From assembly GCA_030765605.1 (NCBI GenBank), contig JAVCCG010000119.1, positions 78,595 to 142,594 on the forward strand: a DNA stretch of 64,000 nucleotides, read 5' to 3'. A program made the translations under genes and the position numbers. Positions 44,426 through 52,607 of the stretch are shown piece after piece; position 1 is the stretch's first letter; each line of letters begins with the position of its first letter. The notes beneath the pieces are model-generated. The model was not told where the DNA came from. It saw only the letters and a program-made list of their open reading frames with translations, and ran no database searches. The stretch comes from Candidatus Alcyoniella australis (lineage in GTDB: Bacteria > Lernaellota > Lernaellaia > JAVCCG01 > Alcyoniellaceae).

Positions 44426-46267
44426 ATGCGGGCTAGGCTGATCGACCTGCCGTTCGTGCTGCTGGCGTTGGTGTTGGGGCTGATCGCCTATTGGCCGGCG
44501 CTGCACGGCGAACTGGTCTACGACGACATTCTGGTTTACGGCGAGAACAGCATGATCGCCGATGGCGACAACCTGTCGCAATTGTTCAGCCCGCAATACT
44601 TCAGCGCGGCCGGGGAGAGCACCTACCGACCGCTGCTCACGCTGAGCTATTTTTGCGACTACGCGATCTGGGGCAACGCGGCGTTCGGGCCGCGTCTGAC
44701 CAACCTGTTGCTGCACCTGCTGGCCGCCACGCTGGTGGTCGCCACCCTGCGCCGGGTCGGGTATCTGGGCCGCGCCGCGGCCTGGTGCGGCGGACTGTTG
44801 TTTCTGCTGCATCCGCTGGCCGTGGAGAGCGTGGCCAGCGTGGGCAACCGCGACGAGGCGCTGATCTGCTGCATCTATCTGCTGGCGGTGCTGCTCTTCC
44901 AGTCCCAGGCGCACAGCCCGGCGGCCCGGGCTGCCAAATATTTCGGCGTGGTAGCGCTGTTTCTGGCCGGTCTGTTCGTAATGGAGATCATCGTCACACT
45001 GCCCGCGGCCCTGGTTTTGATCAGCCTGCTTGATCGGCGGCAGGAGCGCCGCGCGGCGGACGCCTGGCAGCGGGCGCTGATCGACAGCATGGCGCTGTGG
45101 ATCGTGGCTTTGATCTACCTGCTGGGCATTCGCTCGATGCTTACCCAGGACATCGGCGGCGACCCGCTGCTGGACCGTGGCGGGAGCCTGGGGCTGCTGG
45201 CGACAATGCCCGGTGTGTTTCTAAGCTACGTGCGGATGGTGTTTTGGCCCACGGGGCTGGCGGCCGATTATTTTCGTCCGATCCTCAGTCTGGGCGACGT
45301 GCGCGCCTGGGGACCGCTGCTTTGCTGGCTGGCGCTGGCGGCCTGGACCGTGCGCGCGGTGCTGCGTCGCGATCGACGGGCGCTGGTCCCGGCGTTGTTC
45401 GCGGTGACCATTGCTCCGGTCTCGCAGATCGTGCCGTTCTGGGTGCTGATGGCCGACCGCTATCTTTATCTGCCGATGATCCCGCTGATCGGCCTGGCGG
45501 TTTGGCTGGCGCAGCAGCTCACTGCGCTGGTGAGTCTGCCGCGGGCGCGCTTTCGTCTGCGCCTGGCCCTGGTCGTCGTGGCGCTGATCGCATTGGGCTC
45601 GCTGACCTTTGTGCGCGCCGGGCTGTGGGGCGACAACCAGAAGCTGTGGGCCGACACCGTGAGCAAGCAGCCGCAGAGCGCCAAGGCACGCTTTAATTAC
45701 GCCTACGGCCTGCGCGTCCAGGGAAAGCTCGATCGCGCGTCCGAGCAGTACCTGGTGGCATTGGGGCTCGGCGGCCCGGACTCCAACGAGCTGGCGCATT
45801 TGGCCGATACCTTGTCCCAATTGGGCGAGCAGCAGCGCGCCGCACAGCTGATCCGCGACGGGCTGGCGCTGTGGCCCGCGAACGAAAAGCTGCGGGTGAT
45901 GCTGGCGTTGAACCTGCTCAACTCCGGTCAAATTCAGCAGGCCCGGCTGCTGCTCAATCCCGAGGCCCGGCGGCCGACGCGCTCGGTCAAGCTGCTCGAG
46001 GTGCTGCTGCTGTGGGCGATGCTCGAACGCGAGCCGGAGTACCTGGCGGACTACTCCCGGCGTCTGCTCGAGCTCGATCCGGGCAACAGCATGTATCACC
46101 AGGTGTTCGGCCATCTGCATCAACGTGCCGGACAAAATGCGCAGGCGGCGCTGGACTACTTTCTGGCCTACCGTAACGCCGAGACCGACACCGTGCGCCA
46201 GCAGGCCTGCAACCGGCTGATGAACCTGCGCTCCGACCGCGGGACAATCCATGGCTGCGACCCCTAA
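44426..46267 (+). CDS. TMTC-like GT-C glycosyltransferase with TPR tail (1)
   Basis: 613-aa polytopic membrane protein. The first lumenal/periplasmic loop has the acidic pair LVYDDILVYGENSMI, followed by YRPLLTLSYFCDYAIWG and GPRLTNLLLHLLAATLV, typical of TMTC/DUF1736 proteins. LFLLHPLAVESVASVGNRDE and MADRYLYLPMIPLIGLAVWL are further hallmarks. About ten membrane helices end near residue 395; the rest is TPR-like (FNYAYGLRVQGKLDRASEQYLVALGLGG). Eukaryotic TMTC1-4 transfer mannose from dolichol-phosphate-mannose to proteins; the bacterial acceptor is unknown. It is the first gene of a coupled six-gene set and overlaps the next gene by 17 bases. Confidence 0.85.
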   Translation: MRARLIDLPFVLLALVLGLIAYWPALHGELVYDDILVYGENSMIADGDNLSQLFSPQYFSAAGESTYRPLLTLSYFCDYAIWGNAAFGPRLTNLLLHLLAATLVVATLRRVGYLGRAAAWCGGLLFLLHPLAVESVASVGNRDEALICCIYLLAVLLFQSQAHSPAARAAKYFGVVALFLAGLFVMEIIVTLPAALVLISLLDRRQERRAADAWQRALIDSMALWIVALIYLLGIRSMLTQDIGGDPLLDRGGSLGLLATMPGVFLSYVRMVFWPTGLAADYFRPILSLGDVRAWGPLLCWLALAAWTVRAVLRRDRRALVPALFAVTIAPVSQIVPFWVLMADRYLYLPMIPLIGLAVWLAQQLTALVSLPRARFRLRLALVVVALIALGSLTFVRAGLWGDNQKLWADTVSKQPQSAKARFNYAYGLRVQGKLDRASEQYLVALGLGGPDSNELAHLADTLSQLGEQQRAAQLIRDGLALWPANEKLRVMLALNLLNSGQIQQARLLLNPEARRPTRSVKLLEVLLLWAMLEREPEYLADYSRRLLELDPGNSMYHQVFGHLHQRAGQNAQAALDYFLAYRNAETDTVRQQACNRLMNLRSDRGTIHGCDP

Positions 46268-47957
46268 CCGCGGCCGGACCCTCGTTGCGACGCTGTTCTG
46301 CGTCCTGGTCTGCGCGGCGACGCTGCTGGCCTACTCCGAGAAGCCGCTGCACCCGTTTCAGTTCGACGACGAGGTGTTCATTCTCGGCGAACCCTCGATC
46401 CGCAGCCTTTCCAACGTGCCGCGAATGTTCGCGGTCGACGCGCACCTGCTCTATCGGCCGTTGCGCCAGACGCTCTATGCGCTGACCGTGCATTGGGCCG
46501 GGTTCGAGCCGGCCGCGTTTCACTGGGTCGGATTGGCCCTGCATTTGCTGGCCTGCCTGGCGCTGGCGCCGATCGGCAACAGCCTGCTGGGATCGAGGCG
46601 CGCCGGGCTTTACGCCGCGGCCCTGGCCGCGTTGCACCCGGTGCGTAGCGACCGCGTGGCCAACATCACCGGCAGCTTCGATTTGCTGGCCCCGGTTCTG
46701 GCGCTGTGGGGGCTGGCCTTTTGGCTGGCCGCGTTGCGCGATCCCGAACGCTCGAACCGGCTGCGCGCCGTGGCGTTGCCGCTGCTGGGCTGCGGGCTGC
46801 TCGCCGGCGAGGAGGCGCTGGCCGTGGTGCTGGTCGCCGCGCTCGCCTGGTGGTGGCTTGCGCCGCGAAGCGATCAGGGCCGCGACACCCTGCGTCGCCT
46901 CGAAGATGTGCTGCCCTTGGCGCTGCTGCTCGCCGCGTACCTCGCCCTGCGCACCGTTGTGTTGGGCCAGGTCGGCCGGGCGCCGCTACCGGCCCAGGGC
47001 CCCGCGCCGATCTGGTCGTTCGGCGTCTACTTCTGGCGCTACGTGCGGCTGATCCTCGTTCCCAGCGGCCTGAGCGTGGCCTATCCCGAGCGGGCGCTGG
47101 CCTTGAACGAGCCGTGGGTGATGATCGGTTGGTCCGCGATGCTGGCGGCGGCGCTGGCCTGGATTTTATGGCTGCGCCAACGGGCTGTGGCCGTGGTGCT
47201 GATGCTCTGGGGCCTGCTGGCCATAGCGCCGTTTTGCCAACTGCTGCCCTCGGGCACGCCGTTCGCCGAACGCTACGTCTACAACGCGCTGGCGCCCGCG
47301 GCGCTGGCCGCGGGCTGGGTCCTGGCGCGGTTGACCCGGCATGGCGGGGCGCGTCGCGTCCTGGGCCTATTGCTGTTTTTTACGCTGTTGCTGGTCTACG
47401 GCCTGGGCACGTTCGAGCGCGTCAAGGTCTGGCGCGGCCCGCAAACCCTGTGGTCCGACGCGGTGTCCAAGCAGCCCGGCGCGTATTTGGCGCGGCTTAA
47501 TCACGGCAACCAGCTGCGCGACTCGGGCGACCTGGACGCGGCCCGCGCGCAGTTCGCCGTGGCCGTGGCCCTGGATCCCAACGATTCGCGCGGTCGGATC
47601 AACCTGGGGAACGTGCAATACAGGCTTGGCGAGCTTCAGGCGGCGCAGGCGCAGTTCCTGGTTGCGCTGGACGCTGACTACGATTCAGTGGGCGCGCGAG
47701 TGGGCCTGGCCAGCACCTTTGTCAGCGCCAGACGCTACAACGAGGCTCTGGAGATGATCGCGCCGGTGTTACGCGATGACCCCGATAATCTTGCCGCCCT
47801 GTTGGTGCTCGGCTATATTAGCAGCATTAAAGGGGAATACGGCCAGGCGATCGAGGTCTATCAACGGGCGCTGGAGTTGTGCAAAGATCCGGTCCAAGTC
47901 CGGGTCATCGGCCGGAACATTTCCACTTTGCGCAGTAAACAAGGGGTTGCGCCGTGA
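46251..47957 (+). CDS. TMTC-like GT-C glycosyltransferase with TPR tail (2)
   Basis: 568-aa paralogue of the preceding protein. The acidic pair is FQFDDEVFILGEPSIRSL; YRPLRQTLYALTVHWAG, FHWVGLALHLLACLAL, ALHPVRSDRVANITGSFDLL and PFAERYVYNALAPAALAAGW follow. After ~ten helices, residues ~395-560 contain about four TPR repeats (LNHGNQLRDSGDLDAARAQFAVAVALDPNDSRGRINLGNVQ). The two paralogues have clearly diverged, which suggests different donors or acceptors. The 3' end overlaps the GT2 gene by four bases (GTGA). Confidence 0.84.
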   Translation: MAATPNRGRTLVATLFCVLVCAATLLAYSEKPLHPFQFDDEVFILGEPSIRSLSNVPRMFAVDAHLLYRPLRQTLYALTVHWAGFEPAAFHWVGLALHLLACLALAPIGNSLLGSRRAGLYAAALAALHPVRSDRVANITGSFDLLAPVLALWGLAFWLAALRDPERSNRLRAVALPLLGCGLLAGEEALAVVLVAALAWWWLAPRSDQGRDTLRRLEDVLPLALLLAAYLALRTVVLGQVGRAPLPAQGPAPIWSFGVYFWRYVRLILVPSGLSVAYPERALALNEPWVMIGWSAMLAAALAWILWLRQRAVAVVLMLWGLLAIAPFCQLLPSGTPFAERYVYNALAPAALAAGWVLARLTRHGGARRVLGLLLFFTLLLVYGLGTFERVKVWRGPQTLWSDAVSKQPGAYLARLNHGNQLRDSGDLDAARAQFAVAVALDPNDSRGRINLGNVQYRLGELQAAQAQFLVALDADYDSVGARVGLASTFVSARRYNEALEMIAPVLRDDPDNLAALLVLGYISSIKGEYGQAIEVYQRALELCKDPVQVRVIGRNISTLRSKQGVAP

Positions 47958-48634
47958 AGCTGTCGATATTGATGCCGGTGTTCAACGAGCGCAATACGAT
48001 CAGCGAGATAGTCAAGCGTGTGCTCGATACTCCGTGGGAAAAGGAACTGATCATTGTCGACGACGGCTCGGACGACGGCACTCGCGAGATCCTGCAGCAG
48101 ATCGACGGCGACGAGCGCGTGCGGCTGATCCTGCACGACCGCAACCGCGGCAAGGGAGCGGCCGTGCGTACGGCGATCGCCGAGTCCACGGGCGATATCT
48201 GTCTGATTCAGGACGCCGACCTGGAGTACGATCCGCGCGACTACGAACAGCTGATCGCGCCGATCATCGAGAAGCGCGCCGACGTGGTCTACGGCTCGCG
48301 GTTTCTCGGCCCGCACCGCGCGTTCCTGTTTTGGCACAAGTTGGGCAACTGGATGCTGACCCAGATTACGAACATCCTGTTCAACACGATCCTCACCGAC
48401 ATGGAGACCTGCTATAAGGCGTTCCGCGCCGACCTGCTGCGCAGCCTGCCGCTGACCGAGGACGGATTCGAGATCGAGCCCGAGCTGACCGCCAAGGTCT
48501 TCAAACGCGGGGCGCGGGTGTTCGAGGTGCCGATCAGCTATTCGGGACGCGACTTTGACGAGGGCAAGAAGATCACCTGGCGTCACGGGTTCACCGCGCT
48601 GTGGGCGTTGTTTAAATATCGCTTTAGGGACTGA
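47954..48634 (+). CDS. GT2 polyprenyl-phosphate glycosyltransferase (DPM1-like), soluble form
   Basis: 226-aa GT-A fold enzyme starting at GTG 47954. LSILMPVFNERNTISEIVKRVL, IIVDDGSDDGTREIL, NRGKGAAVRTAIAESTGDICLIQDADLEYDP (DxD metal site) and the DMETCYKAFRAD segment match dolichol/polyprenyl-phosphate mannosyl- or glucosyl-transferases. It has no membrane helix, as in the short DPM1 forms. It should load a sugar from a nucleotide donor onto undecaprenyl phosphate for the GT-C enzymes encoded next to it. Confidence 0.92.
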   Translation: MKLSILMPVFNERNTISEIVKRVLDTPWEKELIIVDDGSDDGTREILQQIDGDERVRLILHDRNRGKGAAVRTAIAESTGDICLIQDADLEYDPRDYEQLIAPIIEKRADVVYGSRFLGPHRAFLFWHKLGNWMLTQITNILFNTILTDMETCYKAFRADLLRSLPLTEDGFEIEPELTAKVFKRGARVFEVPISYSGRDFDEGKKITWRHGFTALWALFKYRFRD

Positions 48635-48637
48635 GTG

Positions 48638-49573
48638 ATGAAACTGGTAATCCAGATCCCCTGTTTCAACGAGGAGCCCACATTGCCGGTGACCCTCGAT
48701 GCCCTGCCCACGCAGGTCGAGGGGTTCGACGAGCTGGCCGTGCTGGTGCTCGACGACGGCTCGACCGACGGCACCCGGCGCGTGGCCGAACAATCCGCGC
48801 GCGTCGATTTCGTGCTCTGCGCGCCGCGCAACCGCGGGCTGGCCCGCACCTTCGCCGCCGGGCTCGAACAGGCACGGGCCATGGGCGCGGACGTGATCGT
48901 CAACATCGACGCGGACAACCAGTACGAGGCCGCAGCCATCGACCGGCTGTGCGCGCCGATCCTGCGTGGTGAGGCCGACATCGTGGTCGGCTGCCGCCGG
49001 ATGGAGGCGATCCCGCACTTCTCGGGTCTCAAGCGCCGCCTGCAACGCTGGGGCTCCGCGGTGGTGCAGACCCTCTCGGGCACCGACGTGCCCGACGTCA
49101 CCAGCGGGTTCCGCGCGTTTTCCCGCAACGCCGCGAGCCGCCTGTTCGTGCACTCGGACTTCACCTACACTATCGAAACCCTGATTCAGGCCGGACGCCA
49201 AGGGCTGGTCGTGGCGCACGTGAGCGTGGGAACCAATCCGCCGCTACGGCCCAGCCGATTGTTCCGCGGTAACGCAAGCTACGTGCTGCGTTCGATTGCG
49301 ACCATGGCGCGGATCTACACCCTCTACCAGCCGTTGCGCGTGTTCAGCGCCATCGGCGGCGTGCTGTTCGTCTGGGGCGGCGCGATCGGCGTGCGCTTTT
49401 TGTACTACTACCTACAGGGCCAGGGCGACGGCAAGATCCAGTCCTTGATTTTGGCCGCCGTGCTGATCATCCTCGGATTCAACACCGCGGTGCTCGGCGT
49501 GCTCTCCGATCTGCTGGCCGCCAACCGCAGGCTGCTCGAGGAGAATCTGCACCGGCTGGACCGCGATCAGTGA
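48638..49573 (+). CDS. GT2 polyprenyl-phosphate glycosyltransferase with two C-terminal membrane helices
   Basis: 311-aa GtrB/ArnC-like enzyme; ATG at 48638, with a GTG one codon upstream. LVIQIPCFNEEPTLPVTLDALP, VLVLDDGSTDGTRRVAEQ, NRGLARTFAAGLEQARAMGADVIVNIDADNQYEAA (DxD) and VTSGFRAFSRNAA are family blocks. Two membrane helices near residues 230-255 and 265-290 anchor it. It offers a second lipid-linked sugar donor next to the soluble DPM1-like enzyme. It overlaps the next start by four bases. Confidence 0.92.
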   Translation: MKLVIQIPCFNEEPTLPVTLDALPTQVEGFDELAVLVLDDGSTDGTRRVAEQSARVDFVLCAPRNRGLARTFAAGLEQARAMGADVIVNIDADNQYEAAAIDRLCAPILRGEADIVVGCRRMEAIPHFSGLKRRLQRWGSAVVQTLSGTDVPDVTSGFRAFSRNAASRLFVHSDFTYTIETLIQAGRQGLVVAHVSVGTNPPLRPSRLFRGNASYVLRSIATMARIYTLYQPLRVFSAIGGVLFVWGGAIGVRFLYYYLQGQGDGKIQSLILAAVLIILGFNTAVLGVLSDLLAANRRLLEENLHRLDRDQ

Positions 49574-50238
49574 GCAACCAGCTCCGCGCTCGTTCCATCT
49601 ATCGCCGGGCGCTGATCGTCGCGGCCGTCGTCGTCTCAATGCTGCTGATGGTCCTGGTGCGCGTCTGGCTGGGCGCGAGCAGCGAACTCGATCTCGCGCA
49701 GCGAGCCCGCGAGGCCGAAAACTACGACAGCGCGGTGCTGCACTACGCCCGCGCGCTGGAATGGTACGTCCCGGGCCATAGCGCAATGCAGGCCGCGCGT
49801 CAGGGCCTGATCGACGTTGCCCGCGAGGCTGAGCAGCTACAGGATCTGGCGTTGGCCCTCGACGCCTGGCGCTCGCTGCGCTCGGCGCTCTACGCCACGC
49901 GCAGCCTCTACACTCCAGGCGCCGAGTTGATCGTGCGTTGCGACCAGCGCATCGCCTATCTCGCCGCCCAGACCGACGAGTCGCGCGCATACCACCCCGA
50001 ACTCGACCTGGCCGGGCGCGAAGAACGCCTGCTGGGCTTATCCGAGCGCTTTGCCGAACCATCGCCGGGCCTGTCGCTGGTCGCTGTGCTCGGGTTCGCG
50101 CTGTGGGTGCTGGCCGCCGCGCTGTTCGTGCGTCGCGCATCGCAGCCGCAAGCGCGCGTCGGACCGCTTATCGTGCGTTGGGCGCCGCTGTTCGTTGCGG
50201 GCTACGGGCTTTGGTTGCTCGCGCTGTATTTCGCCTGA
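49570..50238 (+). CDS. Small membrane protein with TPR-like periplasmic domain
   Basis: 222-aa protein starting at a GTG that overlaps the preceding stop. An N-terminal membrane helix (ALIVAAVVVSMLLMVLVRVWL) is followed by ~110 helical residues with TPR-like spacing (AQRAREAENYDSAVLHYARALEWYVPGHSAMQAARQ) and two C-terminal helices (LVAVLGFALWVLAAALFV and RWAPLFVAGYGLWLLALYF). No family recognised. Its place inside the operon suggests a scaffold or accessory subunit of the glycosyltransferase set. Confidence 0.7.
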   Translation: MSNQLRARSIYRRALIVAAVVVSMLLMVLVRVWLGASSELDLAQRAREAENYDSAVLHYARALEWYVPGHSAMQAARQGLIDVAREAEQLQDLALALDAWRSLRSALYATRSLYTPGAELIVRCDQRIAYLAAQTDESRAYHPELDLAGREERLLGLSERFAEPSPGLSLVAVLGFALWVLAAALFVRRASQPQARVGPLIVRWAPLFVAGYGLWLLALYFA

Positions 50239-51992
50239 TGCAACCGGCGGGCCGCCTGCAGGCGCTGCTCGCCTGGGCGCTGACAACGCTGGTCGCACTG
50301 TGGGCGGCGCGCGGCTTTTTCACGGTCTACAGCGTCTACGGCCACTCCGCGGATCTGGACGTGGTGCGCGTGCTCGAGTACGGCCTGGCCCTGGCTCAGG
50401 GCGATCTCTACCCGCGCTGGGTCGAGCACACCTACCACTGCTTCGGCTCGCCGCTGTTTCATTTCTACGCGCCGCTGGCCTATTTCCCGGCGGGACTGGC
50501 AATGGCCGCGGGACTGCCGCTGTGGGCCGCAATTAAGCTACCGTTCGTACTGGCCTTCCTGCTCGCGGGCTGGGGCGCTTTCGCCCTGGGCTCGCGCCTG
50601 GGGTCGTGCTGGGCCGGATTGGCCTGCGCGGCCACGCTGTGCTTTGCCCCGTATTTTTTAATCGACGCCTACGTGCGCGCATCGCTGGCCGAGATGTGGG
50701 GCATCGCATTGGCGCCCTGGGCGCTGTGGGCCGTACTGCGCGTGCGGGAGGCCGGGGGCGTGCTGCCGCCAATCGTCCTGGCCCTGGTGATCGCGGCGAT
50801 CGCGCTGACGCACAACATCACGATCATGCTGCTGCTGCCGATCGTAATCATTGCCTGTCTGCTGTGGTGCGGGCCGCGACGCCTTAACGCGCTGGCCGGG
50901 GTCGGGCTGGGGTTGCTGCTCTCGGCGTTTTTCTGGCTGCCGGCGCTTTTAGAGCGCGGCCTGGTCTACGCCCGCGAGAACCTGACCCAGGGGCATTTCC
51001 ATTTCAGCAATCACTTTCTGCAACTCAAGCTATTGATCGCGCCGGAGTGGAGCCAGTGGCCGCCGCGTACGGTGGAGGCCGACGCGTTCGAGCTGGGCCT
51101 GGCCCAGGCCGGGTTGCTGGTGCTCGCACCGTTGTGCGCGCTGGCCCTGGGACGCGGACTGCGACAGGCCGGGCTGCTGCTGGCGGTCTGCCTGGGTTCG
51201 CTGTTGATGGTCGACGGTCTGAGCGAGCCGCTGTGGAGCAGCCTGCCGCTGTTGCCCTACGTGCAGTTTCCCTGGCGCTTCCTCGGCCTGTTCTGCTGGG
51301 CGATTGCCGCCCTGGCAGCCTGGCCCGCGCTGTGGATCGAGGACCGGCTGGGCGCACTGGGAGCCGCGGCCTGGGCCGTGGGCTGGAGCGTGATGCTGAT
51401 TGCGGTGCAGGGCGATGGCGTGGCCCCGCAATATCTGGCGCTGGACCAACAGACCGCACAGGAGATCGTGGCCGAGGATCGCGAGCAGCACGAGGCCAAC
51501 CTCGAGGCGGGCGGCGTGGACGTGGCCCGCTTCTGGTCGGCCGAACAGATGGTCTGGTTCAAGGCGCGCGGCACATCGTGGGACGATTTCCTGCCGCGCG
51601 GCGTGGCCCAAAATGTCTGCCTGTTCTGCGAGGACTACATCGACCCGGCGATGATCGACGCGGGCAGCGGCACGATTTTGCACTCGGCGCGCGGCAACTC
51701 CTGGGTCGAGGCGCTGGTGCGCGTCGAAACCGAGGCGACGTTGCGGCTGCACGTTTTCGACTTTCGCGGCTGGCAGGTGACGCTCGACGGCCGACCAAGC
51801 GAACATCGGCCGTACCCCGAGGTCGGCGACATCTCGCTACGCCTGGAACCCGGGGAACACCTGGTGCGCGCGAGCTTTAAGGGCAGCGGCCTGACGCGGC
51901 TTTGCAACGTAATCTCGATCGCCGCGCTACTGGCTATAATCGGAATGTTCCTATACGGGATGTTCAGGGGAAAACGGACCGACCCGCGATAG
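50238..51992 (+). CDS. PTPS-related/YfhO-like polytopic membrane protein, putative GT-C
   Basis: 584-aa membrane protein starting one base inside the preceding stop (TGATG). HSADLDVVRVLEYGLALAQGDLYPRWVEHTYHCFGSPLFHFYAPLAY is the first-loop signature of the 6-pyruvoyl-tetrahydropterin-synthase-related/YfhO membrane proteins (acidic pair, PRW, FY.P). About 11 helices follow (to ~residue 420), then a periplasmic beta-rich domain (VRVETEATLRLHVFDFRGWQVTLDGRP) and a last helix. By analogy with YfhO, a lipid-linked-sugar glycosyltransferase role at the periplasmic face is plausible. It is the last gene of the operon. Confidence 0.78.
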   Translation: MQPAGRLQALLAWALTTLVALWAARGFFTVYSVYGHSADLDVVRVLEYGLALAQGDLYPRWVEHTYHCFGSPLFHFYAPLAYFPAGLAMAAGLPLWAAIKLPFVLAFLLAGWGAFALGSRLGSCWAGLACAATLCFAPYFLIDAYVRASLAEMWGIALAPWALWAVLRVREAGGVLPPIVLALVIAAIALTHNITIMLLLPIVIIACLLWCGPRRLNALAGVGLGLLLSAFFWLPALLERGLVYARENLTQGHFHFSNHFLQLKLLIAPEWSQWPPRTVEADAFELGLAQAGLLVLAPLCALALGRGLRQAGLLLAVCLGSLLMVDGLSEPLWSSLPLLPYVQFPWRFLGLFCWAIAALAAWPALWIEDRLGALGAAAWAVGWSVMLIAVQGDGVAPQYLALDQQTAQEIVAEDREQHEANLEAGGVDVARFWSAEQMVWFKARGTSWDDFLPRGVAQNVCLFCEDYIDPAMIDAGSGTILHSARGNSWVEALVRVETEATLRLHVFDFRGWQVTLDGRPSEHRPYPEVGDISLRLEPGEHLVRASFKGSGLTRLCNVISIAALLAIIGMFLYGMFRGKRTDPR

Positions 51993-51998
51993 CCTTGG

Positions 51999-52598
51999 TT
52001 AGTTTTGCTGCTGTTGCAGCCAGGCCGCGGCGTCGGTTGCCAGGTCTTTTAGTTCGGGATGATCGGCCCAGAGCAGCAGGATCTGCTTATAGTCGTTGGC
52101 GATCAGCTCTTTGTGGCCGCGCAGGGAGAGCAGGCTCTTGGTGACCTCGATCCGCACCAGCCGAATGTTGACGTTTTGCGGGCAGGCGTTTACGCACTGG
52201 TCGATCACAGCGGCCGAGCGCGCGATCTGGCTAAGCTCGGCCGAGAGGTTGGTCTCGCTGCTCGAGCGCATGATCAGGCACGAGTTGTAATAGGCGCGGG
52301 CCTCCACATCGTCCCCATTGGTGTTCAGGTGCAATCTGAGCTGCTCGATGCATTCGCCTACGTAGCGTCCGCCCTGAAACTTGGCCAGGTTGTGCTGCAG
52401 GATGCCCGCCATGCGCACCGCCTGCTGATCGACGATCCAGTTCGGCTCGGAGACCAGCATCGCCAGCTCGACCCGCGCGTCCTGCCCATCGGGGTAAGGC
52501 GTGTAGCTGTAGCCGCATTCGGCGGCCAGAACGAGCGTCGATCCCGCGCAGAGCACAGCGAGGGTCAGGGTAATGCGTAGCAGATTCTTGATTTGCAT
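51999..52598 (-). CDS. Secreted helical-repeat hypothetical protein
   Basis: 199-aa protein with a cleavable signal (ITLTLAVLCAGSTLVLAAEC). The mature part is helical, with TPR-like or Sel1-like spacing and four Cys (ECGYS, GECIE, SCLIM, QCVNACPQNV). No family recognised. It starts 9 bases downstream of the GH5-like gene, so it belongs to the operon beginning at 57252. The 3' end lies only 6 bases from the convergent PTPS-related gene. Confidence 0.65.
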   Translation of the reverse strand: MQIKNLLRITLTLAVLCAGSTLVLAAECGYSYTPYPDGQDARVELAMLVSEPNWIVDQQAVRMAGILQHNLAKFQGGRYVGECIEQLRLHLNTNGDDVEARAYYNSCLIMRSSSETNLSAELSQIARSAAVIDQCVNACPQNVNIRLVRIEVTKSLLSLRGHKELIANDYKQILLLWADHPELKDLATDAAAWLQQQQN

Positions 52599-52607
52599 GG
52601 GCCGAGT

